Notes: a model not told the origin generated them from the sequence alone. A stretch of 64,000 nucleotides of DNA from Planctomicrobium piriforme (GCA_945860955.1 CAMATH010000008.1:1-64000); one strand, 5' to 3'. Numbered from the stretch's first letter, positions 17,056 through 25,821 are shown. Made by a program: numbers and translations.

Positions 17056-19698
17056 TCAATGAGCGGAAACACACGCGAGGCGGAATCCCAGATAGTTGAA
17101 ACTGCGCGTCGGCAGAGTGCTGCTGCGTGCGGCCGACCGGCAGTCGATAGGGCGTCCCGTACTCCAGGAACCACCGCGGTTCACTCGCTGCGAACCAGCG
17201 TCGACCAGCGGATCGATCCCCCCGGGCAATTTCTCGGCGTACGTGTCGCGGCACCATTCCCTCACATTGCCGTGCATGTCGTGAAGGCCCCATTTGTTGG
17301 CCGGATACGAGCCAACCTGCACCGGTGACTTGATGGGATTCAGAGCCTGGCCAGTTGGCGACCTTGGCAGATACTCCGCACTGAAATTCGCCTGCTCGCC
17401 GCTGAGTTTGTCGCCAAACGAGAACGGTTTGACGCTGGTGGCGGTTCGACAGGCGTATTCCCATTGAGCCTCTGTTGGCAGAGTGTATTCCCAATCAGAC
17501 GGCAATCTGCCAGCCGCGCGTTCTGATGCTGTCAGTTGTCGACAGAATTCCAGCGAGTCGTCATACGACACCATCTCGACAGGATATCGTTCATATTGCT
17601 TTGGGTTTTTCGCGACGCCGGAGAATCGGCTTGGTTTTGCGTTCATCACTCGAAAGTACTCGGCCTGCGTCACCTCAAATTTCCCCAGCCAAAAGCCTTT
17701 GGTAAGCGTCACGGAAACCTGATCTTCATCCATTTTCCGTTGTTTTTCGACCTTCGGACTCCCCATTTTGAAATCACCCGGCGGACACCACACCAGTTTC
17801 AGCTTCAGTGCGTTGTCGTCGCGTTCCTGGCCTGCTGTTGCTCCATTCAGTTCGCCAATCGCAGTCGTATCCACCGGTGTTTCCGCGGATTCATCGCGAT
17901 TCGGTGCATGCACAACGTTAACTTCACTGAGGGCCACGCGGAAGCCCAGCATGGGGCTGCTCCGATCGTCGGGCGAACATGCGAATCGGCACGCCGATCG
18001 GCAGTGCTCTGCGCCGCCAGTGTACCAACCGCCGCCACGGACTGCCCGCTCCGAGCCCGTCTTCACTTCGGGGTCCGTCCCGCCAGTAAGTTTCCAGTTG
18101 TACGCGTCACGACACAATTCCCACACGTTTCCGTGCATGTCGTGAAGGCCCCATTCATTTGCGGGATAAGAGCCGACAACCGTGGTGCGTCCCAGGTTCT
18201 TGCCTTTGTTTGTCGTGCCATACGGTATCTCCCCATCGCAATTCGCTTCGGTTCCGTTTAAACTCTGGCCGAACGAAAACGATGTGTCGCTTTTTCCCGT
18301 GCGGCAAGCGTATTCCCATTGTGCCTCGGTCGGAAGGTTGTACTCCCAGCCGGCCGGCAGGCGACCAGCCTTCCGCTCCGTTTCGGTGAACCTCTTGCAC
18401 AACACCATGGCGTCGTCGTACGACACCTGTTCTACCGGGAATTGCGCAGTCTGTTGGCTCGAAACTCGCGACGCGCCTTCACCGCTAGCGGTGAAGAAAC
18501 TCGGGTTCTTGCCCATGACCTGTTCGTATTGAGCTTGCGTCACCTCGAACTTTCCCAGCCAGAACCCGTTCGACAATGTGACTGTGACCTGGTCTTCGTC
18601 AGGTTTGCGCCCCTTTTCATCTTTCGGGCTGCCCATTCGGAACGAACCCTTCGGACACCACACCAGTCTCAACTTCAATATATTGTCGTCGCGTTCCTGG
18701 CCCGCTTTTGTCTCTTGAATATCCCCAGTTTCGGTCGTGCCTGCCGTAGGTTGCGTCGTTGGTTCGCGTTTTGGAGCGGGTCCGGGATTGACGGAATTCA
18801 CTTTCGCCAGCATTGCCGTCGGAATCAGCACCAGCGGTTCACCTTCCACGTTGGAGATCTGGTTCGGCCGCTGCCTGCCCCCCGCGGCGCCGTAAACCTT
18901 GTCGACCGCAGCCGGAACGTTCTTCCGCACGTAGGCCGCCAGCGAGTCGAATGTAATCTGCTGGTCGTTGTCGCGAGCCTTGCCGCTCAAGCCCTCGATC
19001 ACCTGATGAAAAAACGCCCCGTGACCGCCGCCGAACTGCCGATTCTCGAACGAGAATTCCCCTTTGGAACAACTGAGCAGGACGGCCGTCTGCCCCGGCA
19101 ATTCCCCGAGATTCACGCGGTCGATACCGGTCGTCTTCGCCCCCTTGGACTTCGGTTCATTCCGGCAGGCGTCGACCAGCACCAGTTTGTGTCCCACTCC
19201 CGATTCGTCCATCAGCGACAGCAACTCACCCACGCTGACCAACGTCTGAGGAAACTTGGGCGTCTGCTTCTTCCCTTGATCGCTGTCGCTCATCGTCGGA
19301 TTGGCGTCCGCCGGGCAGAAAAAGCTGTCCCCCGACCCGCGCGGCTGCAAGCCGTGTCCCGACAATCCCAGCAGCACCAGGTCGTGGCGGCCCACTTTTC
19401 GGTTGTGCAGAAACTCCGGCAGTTGTGTGCGGATGTTCTCCGCCGTCGGCTTCCATTTCGGGTCGGTCTTGCCCCTCTGCGGTGTCAAGGAAACAACGTC
19501 GAATCCGACTTCCGCCAGGCGCTTCGAAAGATCGTCAATGTCGCGCTCGGTGAATTCGAGCGGGTCGAGTCCGGCGTGGGAGTACTCGGTCACCGCGACC
19601 AGATACGCCAGGCGGCGGCCCTCTGCCGAAAAGGCGGTTCCAGGAGCGCAGAGCAAAGACGTTGCGACAGCGAGGATTACCAACGGGATTTGTCGCAT
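17056..19698 (-). CDS. Exported caspase-like protease with two tandem FGE domains (paralogue 7)
   Basis: 880 aa, about 280 longer than its siblings. Sec-type signal (1-25), caspase-like domain with His115/Cys178, first FGE domain about 335-600 (ending SPMLGFRVALSEVN), a short linker (VVHAPNRDESAETPVDTTAIGELNG), second FGE domain about 630-880 (ending NYLGFRLACVSAH). The linker repeats the GxxAGQERDDN(A/I)LKLKLVWCP segment that begins each FGE module, so the second module was probably added by duplication or recombination with another paralogue. The caspase half is near-identical to 6340-8103. Only the second FGE has the gene-terminal position a DGR variable region needs; the first is internal and could not be retargeted. 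Confidence 0.87.
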   Translation of the reverse strand: MRQIPLVILAVATSLLCAPGTAFSAEGRRLAYLVAVTEYSHAGLDPLEFTERDIDDLSKRLAEVGFDVVSLTPQRGKTDPKWKPTAENIRTQLPEFLHNRKVGRHDLVLLGLSGHGLQPRGSGDSFFCPADANPTMSDSDQGKKQTPKFPQTLVSVGELLSLMDESGVGHKLVLVDACRNEPKSKGAKTTGIDRVNLGELPGQTAVLLSCSKGEFSFENRQFGGGHGAFFHQVIEGLSGKARDNDQQITFDSLAAYVRKNVPAAVDKVYGAAGGRQRPNQISNVEGEPLVLIPTAMLAKVNSVNPGPAPKREPTTQPTAGTTETGDIQETKAGQERDDNILKLRLVWCPKGSFRMGSPKDEKGRKPDEDQVTVTLSNGFWLGKFEVTQAQYEQVMGKNPSFFTASGEGASRVSSQQTAQFPVEQVSYDDAMVLCKRFTETERKAGRLPAGWEYNLPTEAQWEYACRTGKSDTSFSFGQSLNGTEANCDGEIPYGTTNKGKNLGRTTVVGSYPANEWGLHDMHGNVWELCRDAYNWKLTGGTDPEVKTGSERAVRGGGWYTGGAEHCRSACRFACSPDDRSSPMLGFRVALSEVNVVHAPNRDESAETPVDTTAIGELNGATAGQERDDNALKLKLVWCPPGDFKMGSPKVEKQRKMDEDQVSVTLTKGFWLGKFEVTQAEYFRVMNAKPSRFSGVAKNPKQYERYPVEMVSYDDSLEFCRQLTASERAAGRLPSDWEYTLPTEAQWEYACRTATSVKPFSFGDKLSGEQANFSAEYLPRSPTGQALNPIKSPVQVGSYPANKWGLHDMHGNVREWCRDTYAEKLPGGIDPLVDAGSQRVNRGGSWSTGRPIDCRSAARSSTLPTRSFNYLGFRLACVSAH

Positions 19699-19929
19699 GG
19701 CAATTCATCCGGCGGCGAGGGGGACGACAGAATCTTTAATAACGAAGATGATACCGCATCGTGGACTACCATGGAAACTTTCCGCACACGACACAGGGTT
19801 TTGCGCGGACGCGTTTGGACTCGAATCAGGACGGAACGCGGCCCGTTGCGCTGCATTGGGCGCCGGGAGTACATCGGCGGCTTGGCAGTGGCCTCTCCCT
19901 CACGGCGAGAAATTCTGTACCGGACTGCC

Positions 19930-21723
19930 TTACTCAAGAGAACTCAGCGCGAGGCGGAAACCGAGGAAGTTGAGCCTGTGTTCGGGCGCGTAGTTGTCGC
20001 GACACGCCGACCGGCAAAGCACGGCGCTCGTGTTCCAACTGCCGCCTCGGAACGCCCGATGCGAGCCGCCCTTGGTCTCCGGATCGGTCCCGCCCGGTAG
20101 TTTGTCTGCGTATGTGTCGCGACACCATTCCCGCACGTTTCCGTGCATGTCGTGCAACCCCCAGTTGTTCGCAGCATACGAGCCGACCGTTGTCGTGCGT
20201 CCCAAGGATTTCCCTTGGATCGTGGTACCGTAGGGGAATTCCCCGTGGCAATTCACCTTGTTCCCATTCAGGCTGCCGCCGAAGAAATACGGCGTCGTGG
20301 TGCCTGCGCGGCACGCGTATTCCCATTGCGCTTCCGTAGGCAGTGTGTACTCCCAGCCCGCCGACAGACGACCTGCCGCGTGCTCCTGTTCGGTGAACTT
20401 CCGGCAAAACTCCAGCGCCTCCTCCCACGACACGTTTTCCACCGGGAAGTCTCCCGTCTGCATTCCCGCGACTTTGGATTCCTGCTTACCTGCAGGGGAG
20501 AAGTCGCTCGGGTTCTTTCCCATGATCCGTTCGTACTGCGCCTGCGTCACCTCATACTTTCCCAGCCAATAACCCGTCAGTTTCACCTGCACTTGTGCTT
20601 CGTTGAACTCTCGAACCTTCTCATTGGCAGGACTCCCCATCGCAAAACTTCCGTCGGGACACCAGACCAGCCTTAACTTCAGTTGGTTGTCGTCGCGCTC
20701 CTGCCCCGCTTTTGTCCCTTTCGCCCCAACCACCTTGCCGGGCTCCGTGAACTTCTCCGGTTTGGTCGATTTCGGCGACTCCTTCGGCAATCTGCCTGCA
20801 TTCAACTTCGCCACACTCGCCGCCGTCAACAGCACCGGCGATTCCCCTTCAGTATTCGAAATCAGATTCGGCCGCTGCTTCCCTCCCTGGGCGCCGTAAA
20901 CCTCGGTCACCGACCGCGGAACACGCCGGCGGACGTACGCCGCCAGCGAATCCCAGGTCACCTGCTGTTCATCGTCGACCGCCCGCCCCGACAGCCCTTC
21001 GATCACACTGTGGAAAAACGCCCCGTGCCCCTCGCCGAACTTTTTGTGCTCGAACGACATCTCTCCCCTGGAGCAACTCAGTAGTACTGCCGTCTGCGAC
21101 GGAAGCTCGCCCAGATTCACCTTGTCGATCCCGGCGACCGTTTTCCCTCCCTTCGACTTCGGCTCATTCCGGCAGGCGTCGACCAGCACCAGTTTCTGCC
21201 CGACTCCCGATTCCTCGAGAGTCGTCAGCAGTTCGCCGACACTGACCAGCGTGTCTGGCTCTTTCGGCGTCTGCCTTTTCCCCTGGTCCAGCTCGGCCAT
21301 CGACAGATTCGCATCGATCGGGCAAAAGAAACTGTCGCCCGATCCCCGCGGCTGCAACCCGTGCCCCGACAGCCCCAGCAATACCAGATCGTGCCGCGAC
21401 ACCTTTCGGCTCTTCAAGAACTCCGCCAGACGGGTACGGATATTCGCCGCCGTCGGCTGGAGTTTCGCATCCGACTTTCCCGATTTCGGTGTGAGCGCCA
21501 AAACATCGAACCCGGCCCCGGCTAATTGCCGGCCGAAGTCTTCGATGTCGCGCTCGGTGAATTCGAGCGGATCGAGACCTGAATGGCGATACTCGGTCAC
21601 GGCGACCAGAAACGCCAGCCGCTGACCTGGGTCTTGCGCCCAAACGAGAGTCGGAGAGCCGATCCATGCCGTCGCCAGGATCAGACTCGCCAGCAGAAGT
21701 TCACGTCGTTGGAGCTGTCGCAT
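19930..21723 (-). CDS. Tat-exported caspase-like protease fused to FGE domain (paralogue 8)
   Basis: 597 aa, starts MRQLQRRELLLASLILATAW, a twin-arginine-type signal. Caspase-like domain with His121/Cys184, linker with repeated Lys/Pro/Glu, FGE domain ending PEHRLNFLGFRLALSSLE. The first 300 residues are almost the same as in 15066-16859, the FGE half less so. Against the template remnant, 5 of 9 adenines but also 2 of 9 other bases differ, so it is a diverged rather than a fresh variable region. ECF promoter 60 bp before ATG. Confidence 0.87.
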   Translation of the reverse strand: MRQLQRRELLLASLILATAWIGSPTLVWAQDPGQRLAFLVAVTEYRHSGLDPLEFTERDIEDFGRQLAGAGFDVLALTPKSGKSDAKLQPTAANIRTRLAEFLKSRKVSRHDLVLLGLSGHGLQPRGSGDSFFCPIDANLSMAELDQGKRQTPKEPDTLVSVGELLTTLEESGVGQKLVLVDACRNEPKSKGGKTVAGIDKVNLGELPSQTAVLLSCSRGEMSFEHKKFGEGHGAFFHSVIEGLSGRAVDDEQQVTWDSLAAYVRRRVPRSVTEVYGAQGGKQRPNLISNTEGESPVLLTAASVAKLNAGRLPKESPKSTKPEKFTEPGKVVGAKGTKAGQERDDNQLKLRLVWCPDGSFAMGSPANEKVREFNEAQVQVKLTGYWLGKYEVTQAQYERIMGKNPSDFSPAGKQESKVAGMQTGDFPVENVSWEEALEFCRKFTEQEHAAGRLSAGWEYTLPTEAQWEYACRAGTTTPYFFGGSLNGNKVNCHGEFPYGTTIQGKSLGRTTTVGSYAANNWGLHDMHGNVREWCRDTYADKLPGGTDPETKGGSHRAFRGGSWNTSAVLCRSACRDNYAPEHRLNFLGFRLALSSLE

Positions 21724-21782
21724 GGGATCGCTCGGTTGTTGTCGAGGACCGGAATGACTCTCGGGGGGAATTGTAATAGAGA

Positions 21783-21807
21783 ACGAACGGCGGAGGGAAA
21801 TCTTCCC
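21783..21807 (-). promoter_or_regulatory. ECF-type promoter before caspase paralogue 8
   Basis: Minus strand GGGAAGATT-N13-CGTTC then CTATTACAAT. Nearly the same sequence and the same 60-bp distance as before paralogue 6. Confidence 0.6.
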
Positions 21808-22018
21808 GGGGATTCCGGCGTCTCCAGGTCAACCGTAAGCCTGGCTTATGAACCTCGCTTCCGACCGGCACCTGCGGTGCGTCAGGCGAGCCGCGGAGCG
21901 CCTCGCCGACAACGAATTCCCTGGAAGCAGCCGCTGGTCCTGCGTCGGTGCAAACGCGTGTCTGGGGCGACCACGACATCCGTCGCGGTCGTCCGTACGA
22001 CTTCGGTCGAATATCGAA

Positions 22019-22096
22019 TTTCACTCGTCATTCGAACTTCGTCATTCGGATTTCGTCATTGATTCGTCATTCTGATTTCGTCATTCGTCATTCCCA
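22019..22096. repeat. Short tandem CGTCATTC-type repeat, copy 1
   Basis: Degenerate run of ATTCGTC/CGTCATTC words with CGGATTT inserts. A second run lies at 23244-23311, so the two bracket the gene 22099-23193. Such runs are common between genes in Planctomycetes and related phyla (from memory) and have no known function. Confidence 0.7.
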
Positions 22097-22098
22097 GC

Positions 22099-23193
22099 CT
22101 ACCTCTCATACCTCACCGAAATCTGATCGACCGGATTCCCGATGTACCGATCGACCTTTTTACTCGCCAATTCGACATCCTTGCCGAACCCGGTGCCGCG
22201 GCTTCCCTTGAATGGCGTCTCAGAGCATTGGTTGTAGCAGACGTGAATCAGGCCGATTTGTTCATTCGGCCGCAGTTTCAGGTTCGCGGCGGCCGTCAGC
22301 GAAAAATCGTCGACCTTCTTGAATTCGACCACTTTCTGCTCGTTCTTGTGCCAGCCGGGAATGTCGATGTGACTCTTGGCTGGGACCAGCCAGTACTGCG
22401 GACGCGGGTTCAGTTCGCTGAACTCGAACACGCTGATCCCGTCGATTGAGACCACCGCGGCGACCTCTTCATTACCGTCGTTGATCAGGCGAATCGCGTA
22501 CAGATCTCGGTCATTGAGTTCCACGAACGGCAACCCGCGCTGCTTCACTCCTGGAATAACCGGTTCGTACTTGTCGCCGCGTTTCACCAGCACTTCAATC
22601 GCCAGCGGAGAGCCTTCGCGGGCGACGATTCGCGCGCCTTGCGGCTTCGGCGGTGGATTCCTCTGCGCGTCCTTGAATGCGTTCGATCGCGCGTTGTCGT
22701 CGGCCAATGGCGGGATGCTCACCGACAACCCCAACAACCGCGGGACCGCTTCGACGCCGAACAGGAAATGCGTGAACTCACCCAAACTTGTTCCATTCGT
22801 GTCGACAACCCGCGCGATGATTTTGACTCCCTGCCGATTGTTTTCCTCGACCGACAGGTATTGACCAGAGACCTCGGCCTGATAGTCCTGGTCGTTGATC
22901 GTGAAGCCGAACTTCTGGAGCGCCGCGGCCAATCGAGTCTGGATCTCGGGGCCGCCGCTGCCGCGAACGCTTTGGGCCGCCGAAAAGCCACCGACCGCGA
23001 TCACTTTGAAATCACGCTTGGTGAGCGCCGGCTCAAGCTGTTTGGCCAGCTCGGCCGCCGCTTGGGCGATGGCGTCGGGAACGGGCTGGTCTTGAGCCGT
23101 GGCATACCGCGCGTTGGCCGCCATACCGGTCAGACAGAGAACGGCGCAAGTCAGCCGGCAGAAGATGCCGTGGAATGTAGTGGCTGGCATCAT
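22099..23193 (-). CDS. Exported protein with CsgG/FlgO-like N-terminal half
   Basis: 364 aa. Signal peptide about 1-33 (hydrophobic CRLTCAVLCLTGMAANA, cut near ATAQDQP). Residues 40-165 (LAKQLEPALTKRDFKVIAVGGFS...GPEIQTRLAAALQKFGF) have the pattern of the periplasmic CsgG/FlgO-type nucleotide-free fold. Residues 190-364 are beta-rich (SPLAIEVLVKRGDKYEPVI, LFAIRLINDGNEEVAAVVSIDGISVF-like strands). No catalytic motif seen. It sits between the caspases and the cytochrome gene on the same strand but has no ECF box of its own in its 118-bp upstream region. Function unknown; the family call is by pattern only. Confidence 0.55.
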   Translation of the reverse strand: MMPATTFHGIFCRLTCAVLCLTGMAANARYATAQDQPVPDAIAQAAAELAKQLEPALTKRDFKVIAVGGFSAAQSVRGSGGPEIQTRLAAALQKFGFTINDQDYQAEVSGQYLSVEENNRQGVKIIARVVDTNGTSLGEFTHFLFGVEAVPRLLGLSVSIPPLADDNARSNAFKDAQRNPPPKPQGARIVAREGSPLAIEVLVKRGDKYEPVIPGVKQRGLPFVELNDRDLYAIRLINDGNEEVAAVVSIDGISVFEFSELNPRPQYWLVPAKSHIDIPGWHKNEQKVVEFKKVDDFSLTAAANLKLRPNEQIGLIHVCYNQCSETPFKGSRGTGFGKDVELASKKVDRYIGNPVDQISVRYER

Positions 23194-23243
23194 AGTGTGG
23201 TTCTAGTAGAGGCGAGTGTGATGAAACTGATTGCCGGGGAGAT

Positions 23244-23311
23244 CTGTCATTCGAACTTCGTCATTCGTCATTGATTCGTCATTCGGATTTCGACATTCGT
23301 CATTCCCACGA
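23244..23311. repeat. Short tandem CGTCATTC-type repeat, copy 2
   Basis: Same word set as 22019-22096, about 1.2 kb away, in the 118-bp gap between the cytochrome gene and the CsgG-like gene. Confidence 0.7.
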
Positions 23312-25141
23312 TCACCGTCCACTAAACGATCTCGGCTCATACCCCAGCCGCAGTTCGACGGCGACATCCTGGAACAACGAAGTCCCTTCACGAGCCTCCC
23401 AGCGGTCACGCTTCATCGTCCCGGGGGGCGTTTCGACCAGGGGGCCCAATCCATACCGGGAGAGGTCGCGGTTCGCCTCGATGCGAGCCGCCAGATTGGC
23501 GACGTCTGGCAATCCCAGTTCCAATGCCACTTCGCGCGGCCCCAGGTCCGTGTTGTATCGTTCGACCACGAACCCCACCGCCTCGCGGAAACTTTCCACC
23601 GGTTGCTGGGCGTCTTCTCCCACGCACAGGAACTTCTGCGTGATCCGCCGCGACCCGGCTTGAAACCTTTCGCGATCGGCGGCGACCAGTTCACGCATCT
23701 CTTCCCGCGGCGGATAGAGATCCCGCACCCGCTGTTCCACCCGTTCCCCCAGCGCCCGCGATTCGCGAATCTCGTCGCCGAAGTCGATCATCCCCTTCGC
23801 GTGGCAGTTCATGCAGCTTACGCCGTTCACGACCAGCGGCAACCCGGTGATCGCCGCCCGGTCGAAGACCACGTCGACGGGACCAACGTCAATTCGCTTG
23901 CCGACGCCGTCGACCAGCAGGTAGGCCTGCTGTCCGTTCGGCAAAGAGAAGATCACTTCGCCGCCGTCGTGGATGAAGGCAAACCGATTCGTCGTGATGT
24001 TTCCGGGAAGCTTCGGTCCCAACGGGAACCGCACCAGGTCTCCCCGCTGCCTGCGCGGTTTGAAGTCGTAGCTGATCCAGTAGTACCCTCCCTGGCCGGT
24101 CTGGTGGCGTTCGACCAACCGGTTCTGCCGCGAGACGCCGCTGGCGGCGAACCCCGCCCGCCAGACCCGGCGGTTGGCTTCAGTGCTGCTGGCGATGTTC
24201 CCCAACCGGTCGACACCCAGCCGACGTTCCAGCACGTCGAGCGATTCTGGCAGGTCGAGCAGCACGTGATAGAGCGGCGGCTGGGCGGCGGTCGTCACAA
24301 ACCAGTCGGCTCGCACGAAGGGAGGCAGATCCTGTCCCGAAAACTGCTGCACATCTTTGGCAACCGCCTGCAACTTCTCTTCGCGGGCTTTTTCGAAACC
24401 AAGCGTGTACGGGTATTGAACGATGACGGCCAACCACTGCCGCTGGTTCCAACCCAGCCGGCGGATGTCGACCATCAGAACGGTCTCGGACGTGTCAGCC
24501 AGAACTTCGGGAATGACCGGTTGCGGTTCCCAGCTCAGGCTGTTGAGTACCTTCGACAGGGCGGCCCGGTACATCCGCAGATCGCGTTCGGAGACCGATT
24601 CGTTGTTGTAGAGATTGCTCAACGTGAAGAATCGCAGGTACGGCCGATCGTCGGCCGAGGCGGCGAGCAGTCGCGCGCGAATCGCCGACATATCGTCGAG
24701 AAACGTCCGCCGTTTGATTTCGCGGCGCACGGGGAGCGGCGCCCCCGCTTCGATCCAGCGTTTGATCAAACCGGCTGAATCGGCGGGAACGTCTTTCGAC
24801 TCGGGAGATCCCCCCTGCGGCATGAAGCCGGTTTCCACGGCGTCGTACAGCAGCGATTTTTTGGGATTTCCGGGAACGACGGCCGCCATGCCCAGCGCGG
24901 CATCGCCGCGCGGAGCGAACAGGGTGGCGGGGTTGGTGACGTCGAGGCCGGCGTTTTTGCCGTTCGATCCGCCGTGGCAGCGGGAGCAGCGCTCTTTGAG
25001 AAACGCCTGGGCCTGGGTGGCGAGGGCCTGGAGCTCGGGGGTGCTGGCGGGCTCATCGTCCGCCGCCCTTGTGGACGTACCTCCCCAAAGCACCAGAGAG
25101 AGAGCGCCAACCCGGGTGAACCAATTCAATACTCGACGCAT
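23312..25141 (-). CDS. Exported di-CxxCH cytochrome-type protein
   Basis: 609 aa. Signal peptide 1-27 (ending STRAADDEP), then a planctomycete-type c-heme site CSRCHGG near residue 57 with the following GLDVTNPATLF, and a second site CMNCHAKG near residue 440. Between them is an alpha-helical region and a beta-rich part (YYWISYDFKPRRQRGDLVRF, VIFSLPNGQQAYLLVDG), resembling DUF1592-like or cytochrome-c-peroxidase-like exported proteins of this phylum. Likely periplasmic and electron-transferring. An ECF promoter sits 94 bp before the start, tying it to the caspase regulon, which is unexpected for a respiratory-type protein and may hint at a redox or oxidative-stress signal. Confidence 0.65.
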   Translation of the reverse strand: MRRVLNWFTRVGALSLVLWGGTSTRAADDEPASTPELQALATQAQAFLKERCSRCHGGSNGKNAGLDVTNPATLFAPRGDAALGMAAVVPGNPKKSLLYDAVETGFMPQGGSPESKDVPADSAGLIKRWIEAGAPLPVRREIKRRTFLDDMSAIRARLLAASADDRPYLRFFTLSNLYNNESVSERDLRMYRAALSKVLNSLSWEPQPVIPEVLADTSETVLMVDIRRLGWNQRQWLAVIVQYPYTLGFEKAREEKLQAVAKDVQQFSGQDLPPFVRADWFVTTAAQPPLYHVLLDLPESLDVLERRLGVDRLGNIASSTEANRRVWRAGFAASGVSRQNRLVERHQTGQGGYYWISYDFKPRRQRGDLVRFPLGPKLPGNITTNRFAFIHDGGEVIFSLPNGQQAYLLVDGVGKRIDVGPVDVVFDRAAITGLPLVVNGVSCMNCHAKGMIDFGDEIRESRALGERVEQRVRDLYPPREEMRELVAADRERFQAGSRRITQKFLCVGEDAQQPVESFREAVGFVVERYNTDLGPREVALELGLPDVANLAARIEANRDLSRYGLGPLVETPPGTMKRDRWEAREGTSLFQDVAVELRLGYEPRSFSGR

Positions 25142-25234
25142 GACACAGGTCCTCGACGCGATTGCCTGGAGTGGATCGAATCAACACGGCGACAGCCCCG
25201 ACCGCACTCGCGCCCGGATCGTCTGGTAGAGTAG

Positions 25235-25259
25235 ACGAACGGCAATCAAAAATCTTCCC
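25235..25259 (-). promoter_or_regulatory. ECF-type promoter before the cytochrome gene
   Basis: Minus strand GGGAAGATT-N13-CGTC. The block GCCGTTCGT is shared with the promoters at 16919 and 21783, although the genes are unrelated. Confidence 0.6.
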
Positions 25260-25541
25260 AGGGAATTCTCGCGAAGAGGGAAAGCCTATCGGGAGGATGA
25301 ATTGCGTGGATTCATCCCCGACACTCCACTGGAAGCAGTTCGGCTGTGAGTCGTAACTGATTGCCGGTTGATGGACTTCGGATGAACGCAGGGCGGGAAA
25401 AATCTCCCGCACTCCAGGGAAAATCCCCCGGAGCGTTCGCGAAAGGCTACCAGCACCGGGGGATCGACTTCAAATTTTCGCCTTCGAAGGAAAACCCTCT
25501 CGGGACGGGAGAATGGTCGGTTCCGTCATTGGCTTCCGCCG
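25260..25541. other. No gene seen; where a DGR reverse transcriptase would be expected
   Basis: In a DGR cassette a reverse transcriptase normally follows the template on the same strand. I find no reverse-transcriptase motif (such as YxDD) or long reading frame here, so that gene is deleted from this locus. Confidence 0.5.
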
Positions 25542-25594
25542 TTTGAGGGAGCTGAGGGCCAGACGGAAACCCAAGTTGTTGTTCCGGTTGTCGG
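25542..25594 (-). other. DGR template-repeat (TR) remnant, 3' end only
   Basis: On the minus strand the sequence reads CCGACAACCGGAACAACAAC then TTGGGTTTCCGTCTGG and CCCTCAG. Translated in the target frame it is PDNRNNNLGFRLALSSLK, the Asn-codon-rich (AAC) signature of DGR templates for FGE/C-type-lectin targets. It matches the 3' ends of the caspase-FGE genes. There is no start codon, signal or FGE body, so it is not a gene fragment in service. The 5' part of the template is missing: it joins directly to the accessory fragment at 25594. Confidence 0.72.
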
Positions 25595-25743
25595 TCGACG
25601 CAAAAACACCACAAAGACGCCGCGCCCTGTTCAAGCCAGCGACGTTCGACATTCAAAATCTGGTGAGTTCGCAGAAACAGGTTGAGTTCGTCCTCCGCAG
25701 GAGACGGACCGAGAATGGGAAGCACAAACGATCGATAAGCCAT
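25594..25743 (-). pseudogene. N-terminal fragment of a DGR-associated (HRDC-type) accessory protein
   Basis: 50 residues from ATG 25743: MAYRSFVLPILGPSPAEDEL then LNLFLRTHQILNVERRW and GAASLWCFCVD. From memory this pattern (small protein, ELNxFLxxHxILxVER, then GxxSxWxxCV) is the conserved N-terminus of HRDC-type accessory proteins coded beside DGR or related reverse transcriptases. The frame then passes straight into the template remnant at GTCGAC, so a deletion has fused the two. The position between target gene and template is the usual accessory place. Confidence 0.55.
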
Positions 25744-25774
25744 CAGACTCCCAGTTAACCAAAGGTGTGTCCAA

Positions 25775-25821
25775 AAAATTCGTTACGACGCGTCACGTTC
25801 CGCCGAATGCTGCGGTCCTCT
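25775..25821 (-). terminator. Terminator-like 3' element, copy 3 (distal part)
   Basis: Minus strand ACCGCAGCATTCGGCGGAAC, then CGTCGTAACGAATTTTTTGG. It matches the distal half of the elements at 10497-10570 and 14943-15010. The proximal half lies above 26546; the group II intron splits the element. Confidence 0.5.

Noticed and set aside
18319-20100. 593-codon open frame on the plus strand opposite the caspase genes (similar ones at 11179 and 27369)
   Set aside because: Codon-reversed shadow of the minus-strand genes. No start signal, and the 'proteins' are Arg/His-rich with no motif.
22019-22096. CRISPR array
   Set aside because: Units of 7-10 bp without spacers of constant length, and no cas gene in the window.
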